Below are positions 1 through 8,631 of a stretch of 64,000 nucleotides of DNA, piece by piece. Positions within the stretch are counted from its first letter, which is position 1. Every line of letters begins with the position of its first letter. This stretch comes from Alistipes_A hominis (GTDB lineage Bacteria > Bacteroidota > Bacteroidia > Bacteroidales > Rikenellaceae). Under the pieces are notes generated by a model that searched no databases, was not told the origin of the DNA, and worked only from the letters and a program-made list of their open reading frames with translations. Position numbers and translations under genes: made by a program. Location of the stretch: assembly GCF_014288115.1 (NCBI RefSeq), contig NZ_JACOOK010000001.1, forward strand, positions 496,001 to 560,000, given 5' to 3'.

Positions 1-585
1 GCCGAATGGATGAACGAGCACGGGATAACCGCCGTCGTACTGCGTTACCGGATGCCGAACGGGCATCCCGAAATTCCATTGAAAGACGCGCAGACGGCCC
101 TGAAACTGGTGCGGCAGAAGGCCGCCGACTGGCACGTCGACCCGAACCGGGTCGGCATCATGGGATTTTCGGCCGGAGGGCACCTCGCCGCGACCGCAGC
201 CACCCACTTCACCGGCCCGGAAGACCGGCCCGATTTCTCAATCCTGATCTACCCGGTCATCTCGATGGATTCGATCACGCATCAGGGGTCGAAGGACAAC
301 CTGTTGGGCACGAACGCCCCGGCGGAGCTGGCCGAGCGCTATTCGAACGAAAAACAGGTTACCGACCAAACGCCGCGAGCATTTATCGCGCTCAGCGACG
401 ACGACAACGGCGTACCGCCCGCCAACAGCATCGGTTACTATTCCGCGCTCAAAAAGCACAACGTGCCGGCCGAACTGCACGTTTATCCGAGCGGCGGACA
501 CGGATGGGGCTGGCGCGATTCGTTCGAATACCACGACGAACTGCGCGCTTCGCTCGGCCGCTGGCTCGAAGAGATCCGCAAATAA
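1..585 (+). CDS. Alpha/beta-hydrolase esterase (5' truncated by window edge)
   Basis: The reading frame is open from the first base, so the N-terminus lies outside the window. The visible part is the C-terminal two thirds of an alpha/beta hydrolase of the acetyl-esterase/xylan-esterase type: nucleophile elbow GFSAGG, an Asp-rich acid region (SDDDNG) and the catalytic His in GGHGWGW. It is closely similar over its whole visible length to the next gene, including an identical MPNGHPEIPLKDAQ block, so the two are tandem paralogues. Expected role: removal of acyl groups from plant or host glycans in the periplasm, by analogy with the paralogue, which has an apparent export signal. Substrate cannot be read from sequence. 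Confidence 0.85.
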   Translation, partial: AEWMNEHGITAVVLRYRMPNGHPEIPLKDAQTALKLVRQKAADWHVDPNRVGIMGFSAGGHLAATAATHFTGPEDRPDFSILIYPVISMDSITHQGSKDNLLGTNAPAELAERYSNEKQVTDQTPRAFIALSDDDNGVPPANSIGYYSALKKHNVPAELHVYPSGGHGWGWRDSFEYHDELRASLGRWLEEIRK

Positions 586-607
586 GAATCGCCGAAAGCC
601 CGTTACG

Positions 608-1498
608 ATGAAAAAAATGGTATGGCTGGCAGTCCTTCCGCTGCTGTTGTCCGCCGCCGAAAGCCCGGGCCGGACACCCGAACCGAACCGAACGCCCGAA
701 GCGTTGCCGCTCTACCCGAAAGGCGCGCCGGAGAGCAACGGCCTGTCGGCGGACAGCGTCAAAGTATTACCCGACGTGATTTTCGGGGCGGTCGACGCCG
801 ACTACCTGGTGCTGCCGGCCGATCCGACGCAGGCGACCGGCCAGGCCGTCGTCATCTGTCCCGGCGGAGGATACGGAGCCATCTGCTTCGATCACGAAGG
901 CTTACAGGTCGCCCGATGGTTTAATACGCAGGGCGTAACGGCCATTGTACTGCGTTACCGGATGCCGAACGGCCACCCCGAAATCCCGCTGAAAGACGCG
1001 CAGCAAATGCTGGAATTGGTACGCAAACAGGCCCCGAAATGGCGCGTCGATCCGCACCGGGTCGGCATCATCGGATTCTCAGCCGGAGGACACCTTGCCG
1101 CGGCCGTCTCGACGCTGTTCACCGGGCCGGACAACCGTCCCGATTTCACGATCCTGTGCTACGCGGCCATCTCGGACGATTCGGACATCATCGACAAGGA
1201 GACTTTCGGCAACCTGACCGGGCCGGACGCTTCCACCCGGGAAACGTCCCGTTACTCCTGCGAAAAACAGGTGACGGAACGAACGCCGCAGGCCTTCATC
1301 GTCCTCAGCGACGACGACGACAACGTCTTGCCTGGCAACAGCACACGTTACTACACGGCGTTGAAAAATCACAATGTCCCGGCCGAACTTCACATTTTCC
1401 CGACCGGCGGTCACGGCTGGGGCTGGAGCGAATCGTTCCGCTACAAGGACGAACTGCGCGCCGCGCTCGGCCGCTGGCTCGAAGAAATCCGCAAATAA
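608..1498 (+). CDS. Secreted alpha/beta-hydrolase esterase, tandem paralogue
   Basis: 296 aa. It begins with a short hydrophobic leader (MKKMVWLAVLPLLLSAAE) typical of export. The rest is a complete alpha/beta hydrolase: oxyanion region CPGGGYG near residue 85, nucleophile motif GFSAGG near 160, acid region SDDDDN and catalytic His in GGHGWGW near the C-terminus. It lies 22 bp downstream of its paralogue on the same strand and is probably co-transcribed. Members of this family deacetylate xylo-oligosaccharides or other esters; the substrate here is inferred only. A second, more diverged copy is consistent with duplication followed by specialisation. Confidence 0.88.
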   Translation: MKKMVWLAVLPLLLSAAESPGRTPEPNRTPEALPLYPKGAPESNGLSADSVKVLPDVIFGAVDADYLVLPADPTQATGQAVVICPGGGYGAICFDHEGLQVARWFNTQGVTAIVLRYRMPNGHPEIPLKDAQQMLELVRKQAPKWRVDPHRVGIIGFSAGGHLAAAVSTLFTGPDNRPDFTILCYAAISDDSDIIDKETFGNLTGPDASTRETSRYSCEKQVTERTPQAFIVLSDDDDNVLPGNSTRYYTALKNHNVPAELHIFPTGGHGWGWSESFRYKDELRAALGRWLEEIRK

Positions 1499-1543
1499 AG
1501 AGTTTCCCATATAATTGAAGGAATAATTCACGGCGGAATTTCC

Positions 1544-1551
1544 TACCTTTG
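1544..1551 (+). promoter_or_regulatory. -7 promoter element (TACCTTTG)
   Basis: Matches the Bacteroidota -7 consensus TAnnTTTG, 84 bp before the deoxyhypusine-synthase-family gene. No TTTG sits at the expected -33 spacing, so only the -7 half is supported. Confidence 0.5.
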
Positions 1552-1635
1552 CGGAGGTCCGCTGCAACAACAGCGGAAACACGTGTTCGAGACGACCTAA
1601 ATAATACGATTACATATTAAACTCAATCAAAAAAA

Positions 1636-2610
1636 ATGGAAAAGGGACCTATTTCTCAATTCATTACGCACCACTACCGCCACTTCAACGCGGCTGCGCT
1701 GATCGACGCCGCCAAAGGATACGAAGCCCACATGCAGGCAGGGGGTAAAATGATGATCACCCTCGGCGGTGCGATGAGTACCGCCGAACTCGGCATCTCG
1801 CTGGCCGAAATGATCCGCCAGGACAAAGTGCAGATCATCACCTGCACCGGCGCCAACCTCGAAGAAGACATCATGAACCTCGTCGCCCACTCGCACTACA
1901 AACGCGTGCCGCACTACCGCGACCTGACGCCGCAGGACGAATGGGAATTGCTCGAAAACCACATGAACCGCGTGACGGACACCTGTATCCCGGAAGAAGA
2001 AGCGTTCCGCCGCCTGCAACAACATATCTTCAAGATATGGAAAGATGCCGACGACAAAGGCGAACGCTACCTGCCGTACGAATTCATGTACAAGCTGCTG
2101 CGCAGCGGCGTACTGGAGCAGTACTACGAAATCGACCCGAAGAACAGTTGGATGCTGGCCGCCTGCGAAAAGAACATTCCGATCATCGTTCCGGGATGGG
2201 AAGACAGCACGATGGGCAACATCTTCACGTCGTACGTCATCAAAGGCGAACTGAAAGCCTCGACCGTCAAGGGCGGCATCGAAACGATGATCTTCCTGAC
2301 CGAATGGTACCGCGCCAACAGCGGCGGCAAAGGCGTCGGATTCTTCCAGATCGCCGGCGGCATTTCGGGCGACTTCCCGATCTGCGTGGTGCCGATGATG
2401 TACCAGGATCTCGAATGGGAAGACGTGCCGTTCTGGGCCTACTTCTGCCAGATTTCGGACTCGACGACCTCGTACGGATCATATTCGGGCGCCGTTCCGA
2501 ACGAAAAGATCACCTGGGGCAAACTCGCTCCGGACACCCCGAAATTCATCGTCGAGTCGGACGCTACGATCGTGGCCCCGCTGATTTTCGCATACGTGCT
2601 GGGCTGGTAA
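1636..2610 (+). CDS. Deoxyhypusine synthase family protein
   Basis: 324 aa, full length for the family. Eukaryotic and archaeal deoxyhypusine synthase transfers an aminobutyl group from spermidine to a lysine of eIF5A in an NAD-dependent reaction. The active-site lysine region is conserved: K296 lies in the ITWGKLAPD block, equivalent to the WGK of the human enzyme, and the NAD/spermidine-site blocks (GGAMSTAELG, TCTGANLEED, PGWEDSTMGN, GGISGDFP) are intact. Bacteria lack eIF5A, so the natural substrate is probably another amine acceptor, such as one giving homospermidine, or an unknown protein; this is inference. It stands alone, preceded by a -7 element and followed by a strong terminator hairpin, so it is a single-gene unit. 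Confidence 0.88.
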   Translation: MEKGPISQFITHHYRHFNAAALIDAAKGYEAHMQAGGKMMITLGGAMSTAELGISLAEMIRQDKVQIITCTGANLEEDIMNLVAHSHYKRVPHYRDLTPQDEWELLENHMNRVTDTCIPEEEAFRRLQQHIFKIWKDADDKGERYLPYEFMYKLLRSGVLEQYYEIDPKNSWMLAACEKNIPIIVPGWEDSTMGNIFTSYVIKGELKASTVKGGIETMIFLTEWYRANSGGKGVGFFQIAGGISGDFPICVVPMMYQDLEWEDVPFWAYFCQISDSTTSYGSYSGAVPNEKITWGKLAPDTPKFIVESDATIVAPLIFAYVLGW

Positions 2611-2663
2611 TTCCGCGCGCAATCGATTTCACAAAGCGGCCGGAACCTGCCGGCAATACACAG

Positions 2664-2699
2664 AAGCCTGGAGACATTGTAAATACGGTCTCCAGGCTT
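2664..2699 (+). terminator. Terminator hairpin after the deoxyhypusine synthase gene
   Basis: A perfect 12-bp inverted repeat (AAGCCTGGAGAC at 2664-2675 and its complement at 2688-2699) with a 12-nt loop, 54 bp after the stop codon. The downstream T-run is short, so efficiency is uncertain. Confidence 0.7.
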
Positions 2700-2762
2700 T
2701 GTCGTCGTATATTCCCCTCTGTTCCATCATCCGATATCAATCATCTTCTCCCGACAACAATC

Positions 2763-3195
2763 AGCGGAGCGCCTCGCTACCTGTATAAATCGGGGGAATT
2801 GAAGACGACGGTTTACGGTCACAAGAAGAAAAAGAACGGGGGCTTCGATTCGGCGTCGGATAAAGAATTTCGTTTCGACGACTACGTTACGACCGTTTCC
2901 GGAAACAAAGCCCGTAGGTGGTTCAATGCCGGTACAGTGTATCTATACTTTGCCGGTAGACGACCCATACAAGAAAGGTTATGTGTATTGTACGGGTGTG
3001 GTTATCACCAAAAAAGACCGTGTCGGCATGGCATTGAAGATGTACTTTACCGACAGCGGAAAGAAAAAGGAATCCCGCTATCTCCGTTCGCTGCGCAAAA
3101 AGATATGGTACCGCAACGACGAATGGAAATACGATGCGGACATCGTCGCACGTACGGCTCAAAAATACTACGGAGAAAATACGTTCGGCGGATAG
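2763..3195 (+). pseudogene. Decayed gene of unknown family, frameshifted
   Basis: Two adjacent reading frames look like pieces of one protein. Frame 3 reads from about 2763 to 2915 (RYLYKSGELKTTVYG ... FDDYVTTVSGNKA). Frame 1 takes over at about 2905 and runs to the TAG at 3195 (CIYTLPVDDPYKKGYVYC ... KIWYRNDEWKYDADIV). Both pieces have protein-like composition with many Lys, Tyr and Asp residues, unlike shadow frames in this GC-rich genome. There is no convincing start codon upstream. An alternative is that only the 89-aa frame starting at ATG 2926 is a live small gene. I do not recognise the family. The region is less GC-rich than its neighbours. Confidence 0.45.
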
Positions 3196-3260
3196 GAGAT
3201 CGCACAAAACAAACGATAGGGAGAGTCGCCCCCCTATCGCCATGAAAACAGAATACGAGT

Positions 3261-3575
3261 TTACAGAAGTTTTGCGATTTTCTCCGCGAATACGTTTTTC
3301 GGAGCCGCGCCGATCTGCTTGTCGACGATCTGCCCGTTCTTGATGAACAAAATCGTCGGGATGTTGCGGACGGCATACTGCACGGCGATCGCATTGTTCG
3401 AATCGACGTCGCATTTGCCGATCGTCACTCTGCCTTCGTATTCGCCGGCCAGTTCGTCGATGATCGGAGCGACCATCCGGCAGGGGCCGCACCATTCGGC
3501 CCAGAAATCGATTACCAGCGGCTTGCCCGAATCGAGCAATCCCTGCAGATTTTCGGATGTGATAGTAAGTGCCAT
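3261..3575 (-). CDS. trxA: Thioredoxin
   Basis: 104 aa, the standard size of a single-domain cytosolic thioredoxin. The redox site WCGPC gives the cysteine pair C29/C32, and the cis-proline loop IPT is present. It has no signal peptide. It reduces protein disulfides and serves as electron donor for enzymes such as ribonucleotide reductase and peroxiredoxins, including probably Tpx encoded at 22.6 kb. It is followed upstream (in coordinate terms, higher numbers) by dnaE in the same orientation with a 150-bp spacer, so it may have its own promoter; a TTTG-containing element near 3620 is only a partial match to the -7 consensus. Confidence 0.96.
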   Translation of the reverse strand: MALTITSENLQGLLDSGKPLVIDFWAEWCGPCRMVAPIIDELAGEYEGRVTIGKCDVDSNNAIAVQYAVRNIPTILFIKNGQIVDKQIGAAPKNVFAEKIAKLL

Positions 3576-3724
3576 AATTTCGGTATTTTTAAAGTTTATG
3601 TTTCACTGTGGTCGTACAAAGGTCATAATAACATCCGACAAAAGCACGCGGCGACGGCAAAAGTAATCAACAACTTATTCAACATTCCGACTGGCAGACG
3701 AATACACACTTACGGATCAAATAG

Positions 3725-6700
3725 TTACATCAGCGTATACTGCAACGCATAGTCTTCCAGAAACCGCACCATGTCGCCGGTCATATCGACCTTCACGCTC
3801 TTCGAATACAAATTTACTGCCACATCGGCTGCCGGATCGTACACCTTGACGCGGAGCATCACCTTACCGCGGTTGTCCTTCACCGTACAGGAAAGCTTCC
3901 CGATCAACTCTTCGGTCAGATCGTTCACCGATACCATTACGGTAACCTCTTTCATCAGCGTTTCCTGCGCTTCGGAAAGCATCATCATCGACGTGATTTT
4001 CGCTTCGAGCTCACTCGGATTGTAGATGCGAGGACCCACCTTCCCCCGGATGAACAGGTAATATCCTTCGAACATATAGCGGCGGAAATTCTCGTATTCC
4101 TTCGAAAAGAGCACGAATTCGTGCGAACCGTTGTAATCCTCGATCGTGAACCGTCCGTAAGGCTTGCCGGTTTTGGTCGTCAGGTGCATCACCGATGTCA
4201 CCATGCCGGCGACCATGAAGTCGCGCCCGTTCATCGACGACAGGTCGGACAGGTCGCCGAGCGAGCAGTTGCAATAGTGACGGATAATAACCGAGAAATC
4301 GTCCAGCGGATGCGACGACAGGTAGATACCGATTACCTCGCGTTCGCGGTTCAACATTTCCAGCTTCGACCACGGCGTATGCTGCGGCGGCTCCGGCTTC
4401 TGCACCGAAGACTCGGCGGCCGTTTCGCCGAACAGGCTTTGCTGCACGTTGTTTTTGTCGTTCTGGATGCGGTTTCCGTAACGGATCAGCGCGTCGAGCA
4501 TCGTCATATCGTGGTCGTCCTTGGCCAGGTAAGCGCTCCGCGGGAACGAACTGATCGTGTCGAACGCTCCGCCGAGCACGAGGTTTTCGAGCGTTTTCTT
4601 ATTGACGGCCTGCAGGTTCACCCGTTCGACGAAATCATAGATCGACGTGAACTTACCGCCCTCTTTGCGCACCTCGATGATATTCTGGACGGCGGCCTCG
4701 CCCACGCCTTTGATCGCCGCCATGCCGAAACGCACGTTGCCGTCCTCGTCGACCGAGAAGCGCGACTTACTGTAATTGACGTCCGGGCCCAGTACCGACA
4801 GCCCCATCCGCTTGCACTCGTCCATAAAGAAGCTGATCTTCTTGATATCCGACAGGTTGCGGCTCAGCAGCGCCGCCATGAATTCGGCCGGATAATGCGC
4901 TTTCAGGTAGGCCGTCTGGTACGAAACGTAGGCGTAGCAGGTCGAGTGCGACTTGTTGAACGCATACGATGCGAACGCCTCCCAATCGCCCCATATCTTT
5001 TCGCAGATTTTCGGGTCGTGACCGTTCTTTTTAGCCCCTTCGATGAACTTGGGCTTCATCTTATCCAGCACGTCCCGTTTTTTCTTCCCCATCGCCTTGC
5101 GCAGCGTATCGGCCTCGCCGCCCGAAAAACCGGCCAGCTTTTGCGACAGCAGCATGACCTGTTCCTGATAGACCGTAATCCCGTACGTGTCCTTCAGGTA
5201 CTCCTCCATGTCGGCAATCTCGTAGGTCACCGGTTCCAGCCCGTGCTTGCGGGCGATGAAGTTCGGGATGTACTCCATCGGGCCCGGGCGGTACAGCGCG
5301 TTCATCGCGATCAAATCTTCGAACCGGTTCGGCTTCAGGTTGCGCAGGTGCTTTTTCATACCCGGCGACTCGAACTGGAACAGGCCGGTCGTCTCGCCGC
5401 GGCTGTACAATTCGTACGTAGGGCCGTCGTCCAGCGGGATCGCGTCGATATCGAGCTTCCGCCCGGTCGTCGATTCGATATTTTCGAGCGCATCCTTGAT
5501 AATCGACAGTGTTTTGAGTCCCAGGAAGTCCATCTTAATCAGGCCGACGCTCTCGACCAGCTTGCCTTCGTACTGCACCACGTTCAGCTCGGCGTCCTTC
5601 GCGATCGCGATCGGGGCGAACAGTTCGAGGTCGTCCTGCCCGATAATCACACCGCAGGCATGTACGCCGGTCTGGCGCACCGACCCTTCGAGCTTCTCGG
5701 CATAACGCATCGTATCGCGCACCAGCGGGTCGGGCGATTCCTTCTCGGCCAGCAGTTCGGGAGATTCTTTATAGGCTTTCGGGAACGACATCCCCGGTTT
5801 TTCGGGAACCAGCTTCGCCAGGCGGTTGCTTTCCGAAAGCGGCAGTTTCTGAATCCGCGCCACGTCTTTGATGGCCATTTTCGGAGCCATCGTCCCGAAC
5901 GTGATGATCTGCGCGACGCGCTTGCTGCCGTATTTTTCGGTCACGTAATGCAGCACGTCGGCGCGGCCGTCCTCGTCGAAATCGACGTCGACATCCGGCA
6001 GCGAAATACGATCCGGATTCAGGAAACGTTCGAACAGCAAGTCGTATTTCATCGGATCGATACTGGTGATTTTCAACGCATAGGCAACCACCGACCCAGC
6101 CGCCGACCCACGACCCGGCCCGACCGACACGCCCATCTCGCGCGCCGCACGAATAAAGTCCCACACGATCAGGAAGTAACCAGGGAACCCCATCCACTCG
6201 ATCGTCGACAATTCGTATTCGATCCGTTTGCGCACCGCCTCCGAAAGCGTGCCGTAACGTTTTTCGGCACCCAGGTAGGTCAGGTATTCCAGGTAGCGGA
6301 ACTGTTTCGAGATCATCAACCGTTCGGACAGTTCCGGATGACGCGCGATCACGTCGTCGAGCGACGCGCAATCGTTCACTTCCGCGCGCAGCGCCTCGTC
6401 TTCCAGCTTTTTCAGGAAGGTTTCTTTCAGTTTGTCGAGCGGTATTTCGAAATCGTCCGGGATCGGAAAGTTCGGCATCAGCGGCTTGTGTTCCAGCGAA
6501 TAAGACTCCACTTTAGCGGCGATCTCGGCCGTCGTAGCGAGCGCTTCGGGATGATCCGGGAACAGCGCGGCCATCTCCTCTTCGCTCTTCAGATACTCCT
6601 GGAACGTGTACCGCATCCGATTCGGATCGTCCAGGTCGCGGCCCGTGTTCAGGCAGATCAGCCGGTCGTGCGCCGGCGCATCGTCGGCCATGATGAAATG

Positions 6701-7345
6701 CACGTCGTTCGACGCGATGTACTTGACGCCGTGTTCGGCCGCCAGCCGCAGGATCACTTCGTTGACCTTTTTCTGGTTCTCGTACACCTGCGCGTCGATC
6801 CGCGCGTTACCGCTCGGATGCAGTTGCAGTTCGAGGTAGTAATCCTCTCCGAAAATCGACTTAAACTCCTCGACGACGCGGTGCGCCTCGTCGATATTCC
6901 CGTGCATGATCGCCTGCGGAAGCTCCCCGCCGAGACAGGCCGAGCAGCAGATGATCCCGTCATGGTACAGCCTCAACAACTCTTTATCCACACGCGGACG
7001 GTAATAGAATCCCTCGATAAAGGCGTACGAAACGATACGCGCCAAGTTATGATACCCTTCCAGGTTCTTGGCCAGCAGGATCAGGTGGTCGCCGCGGTCG
7101 TCCTTGCCGCTTTTGTCGAAACGGCTGCCGCCCGCAACGTACACCTCGCATCCGAGGATCGGTTTGATCCCCTCTTTTTCGGCCGCATCGTGAAACTCCT
7201 TCACGCCGAACATGTTGCCGTGATCGGTAATCGCCAGCGACGTCATGCCCAGTTCTTTGGCGCGTTTGAGCAACGGTTTGATCGCAGCCGCCCCGTCCAG
7301 GATCGAATATTGGGTATGTACGTGCAGATGTGTAAATTGAGCCAT
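3725..7345 (-). CDS. dnaE: DNA polymerase III alpha subunit
   Basis: About 1206 aa from the chosen start, similar in size to E. coli DnaE (1160 aa). The N-terminus is a PHP domain (HLHVHTQYSILDGA, ITDHGNMFG). The polymerase active-site aspartates sit near residue 450 in PDVDVDFDEDGR. A (HhH)2 region and an OB-fold region occupy the last third (GMVTSVMHLTTKTGKPYG). It is the replicative polymerase core. An upstream ATG at 7378 would add 11 residues, but that codon overlaps a -7 element (7383-7376, minus strand), and MAQFTHLHVH matches the usual family start, so the start at 7345 is preferred. Confidence 0.95.
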   Translation of the reverse strand: MAQFTHLHVHTQYSILDGAAAIKPLLKRAKELGMTSLAITDHGNMFGVKEFHDAAEKEGIKPILGCEVYVAGGSRFDKSGKDDRGDHLILLAKNLEGYHNLARIVSYAFIEGFYYRPRVDKELLRLYHDGIICCSACLGGELPQAIMHGNIDEAHRVVEEFKSIFGEDYYLELQLHPSGNARIDAQVYENQKKVNEVILRLAAEHGVKYIASNDVHFIMADDAPAHDRLICLNTGRDLDDPNRMRYTFQEYLKSEEEMAALFPDHPEALATTAEIAAKVESYSLEHKPLMPNFPIPDDFEIPLDKLKETFLKKLEDEALRAEVNDCASLDDVIARHPELSERLMISKQFRYLEYLTYLGAEKRYGTLSEAVRKRIEYELSTIEWMGFPGYFLIVWDFIRAAREMGVSVGPGRGSAAGSVVAYALKITSIDPMKYDLLFERFLNPDRISLPDVDVDFDEDGRADVLHYVTEKYGSKRVAQIITFGTMAPKMAIKDVARIQKLPLSESNRLAKLVPEKPGMSFPKAYKESPELLAEKESPDPLVRDTMRYAEKLEGSVRQTGVHACGVIIGQDDLELFAPIAIAKDAELNVVQYEGKLVESVGLIKMDFLGLKTLSIIKDALENIESTTGRKLDIDAIPLDDGPTYELYSRGETTGLFQFESPGMKKHLRNLKPNRFEDLIAMNALYRPGPMEYIPNFIARKHGLEPVTYEIADMEEYLKDTYGITVYQEQVMLLSQKLAGFSGGEADTLRKAMGKKKRDVLDKMKPKFIEGAKKNGHDPKICEKIWGDWEAFASYAFNKSHSTCYAYVSYQTAYLKAHYPAEFMAALLSRNLSDIKKISFFMDECKRMGLSVLGPDVNYSKSRFSVDEDGNVRFGMAAIKGVGEAAVQNIIEVRKEGGKFTSIYDFVERVNLQAVNKKTLENLVLGGAFDTISSFPRSAYLAKDDHDMTMLDALIRYGNRIQNDKNNVQQSLFGETAAESSVQKPEPPQHTPWSKLEMLNREREVIGIYLSSHPLDDFSVIIRHYCNCSLGDLSDLSSMNGRDFMVAGMVTSVMHLTTKTGKPYGRFTIEDYNGSHEFVLFSKEYENFRRYMFEGYYLFIRGKVGPRIYNPSELEAKITSMMMLSEAQETLMKEVTVMVSVNDLTEELIGKLSCTVKDNRGKVMLRVKVYDPAADVAVNLYSKSVKVDMTGDMVRFLEDYALQYTLM

Positions 7346-7375
7346 TTCAGATTCGCTTTTAATGATGTATCCCGA

Positions 7376-7383
7376 CAAAAATA
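7376..7383 (-). promoter_or_regulatory. -7 promoter element for dnaE (TATTTTTG)
   Basis: Minus-strand match to TAnnTTTG, about 30 bp before the preferred dnaE start. It places the transcript start near 7369 and so argues against the upstream ATG at 7378. No clear -33 element was found. Confidence 0.4.
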
Positions 7384-7521
7384 ACGAAAAAATAGTTGTC
7401 CCGCGGCATCCCCGGCGGGAATTTATTCACAAATTATCCCTATATTTAGAACATGCGGAACAACCGGCGACGATCCGATATTTCCGCCTGATTATCAATG
7501 TCGTACTAAAAACCGAATGCG

Positions 7522-7788
7522 ATGGACGATTCGAAACTGGTAGTAATCCGGAGCTTCTCCTCGGTAGGGGAAGCCTCCATTTACAAAAGCCTGCTGGAAA
7601 GCAGCGGAGTACCGTGCGAACTGCTGAACGAACTGACGGCCGAGGTGTTGCCGATCCGCAACGAGATGATGCCCGTCCGGCTGGTCGTCAACGAGGCGGA
7701 CGCCCGCCGGGCCGAAGAGATCCTCGGGGCGAAGTTCGATCAGGAAGAATTCGATAAGGAGAGCGCCAAACGGCGGAAAAAGCCGTAG
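7522..7788 (+). CDS. DUF2007 domain protein (putative signal-transducing protein)
   Basis: 88 aa soluble protein. Residues 1-70 form the DUF2007 alpha/beta domain, recognised from the pattern of a short strand (LVVIRSF), a helix (GEASIYKSLLESSGVPCELLNE), further strands (PVRLVVNEADARRAEEIL) and a charged tail ending in KRRKKP. The family is related to PII-like folds and is described as putative signal transduction; no ligand is known. It is transcribed away from dnaE and ends 20 bp before the convergent PLP-fold protein. No operon partner. Confidence 0.8.
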   Translation: MDDSKLVVIRSFSSVGEASIYKSLLESSGVPCELLNELTAEVLPIRNEMMPVRLVVNEADARRAEEILGAKFDQEEFDKESAKRRKKP

Positions 7789-7808
7789 CCGGAACGGGAC
7801 GAAACGCT

Positions 7809-8624
7809 TCAGAGCCGCACGTCGTTGATCCGTTCGGCGAGTTTCACGGCCATCAGGTTGAAGTAGCGGTAATCCCCGTAACCGAGCAGCGACACGATTC
7901 CCTGCACCGAAACGGTAAAGGCTTCTTCGCAATGGGTCAGCATACCCCGTGTCAGCGGGCATTCGCACACCGCAATCTTTTCGGCGCGGCAGACGGCAAG
8001 CACCAGCCGCCGCATCACCGAATCGGTCGCCCCGGCTGCCAGCGGCGTCGTAAACACCTCGCCGGCGGAGACGAGGAACAACGGCTCGTCGTCGACGTGG
8101 GTCAGCGTCCCGTCCCGGTTCTCGAGAACGGCGAGTTCCGCTCCGGCTCGGGCAGCCGCATCGCGTCCGAATGCCGCCGAAAGCAGCGAAACGGAAGTCG
8201 GATATCCCGGCCAGGCGCAATCGCACGGAAACACGTCCAGCAGCGGACGCTTATGCCACAGCACGTAACGCGGATAATAGAGCGGAGCAGCGGTCTCCAG
8301 CAGCCAAGACGGTTCTTCGGCATCGGATTCCAGCCCGTGCGGAAAAACGCGCAACGTAATCCGACTGCTGCCGTGCGGATAACGATTGGCGTCAAGCAAC
8401 GCTCCGACCGCCTGTCGCAACGTCGATTCGGGGAGGACGAACGGCACGCCGCAAACCCGCTCCACGGCCCGCCCGAGAATTTCCAAATGCGCATCCGGGA
8501 AAAGAATCCGGCGATCGAAGGCATGCATCCGCTGATAGACGTAATTCGTCGAAAGCAACCGTTCCGGCGCGAATCCCCGCTCTCCGGGAACGACGAACGC
8601 CCCGTTGTAACAAACCGTATCCAT
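7809..8624 (-). CDS. Fold-type IV PLP-dependent enzyme homologue lacking the catalytic lysine
   Basis: 271 aa, the usual size for aminotransferase class IV (branched-chain aminotransferase / aminodeoxychorismate lyase). The C-terminal landmarks fit: a GLU/GLY-rich turn before the strand (ELAVLENRDGTLT), the TTPL strand, and a late ADEVF-like segment (HCEEAFTVS). However, the segment that normally carries the Schiff-base lysine reads YPTSVSLLSAAFGRD, with no lysine, and the PLP-binding TEGSxSN motif reads THVDDEPLF. It is probably not an active transaminase. It lies 7 bp after the rhomboid gene (higher coordinates) on the same strand and may end the holA-rhomboid transcript. Confidence 0.75.
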   Translation of the reverse strand: MDTVCYNGAFVVPGERGFAPERLLSTNYVYQRMHAFDRRILFPDAHLEILGRAVERVCGVPFVLPESTLRQAVGALLDANRYPHGSSRITLRVFPHGLESDAEEPSWLLETAAPLYYPRYVLWHKRPLLDVFPCDCAWPGYPTSVSLLSAAFGRDAAARAGAELAVLENRDGTLTHVDDEPLFLVSAGEVFTTPLAAGATDSVMRRLVLAVCRAEKIAVCECPLTRGMLTHCEEAFTVSVQGIVSLLGYGDYRYFNLMAVKLAERINDVRL

Positions 8625-8631
8625 CGCAGGA

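Noticed and set aside
4121..7384. A 1087-codon open frame on the plus strand opposite dnaE
   Set aside because: It is the antisense shadow of dnaE in a GC-rich gene: rich in Arg, His and Val, with no family pattern.
8171..8359. A 62-codon plus-strand frame opposite the PLP-fold gene
   Set aside because: Shadow frame with Arg/Ala-rich composition and no leader or motif.
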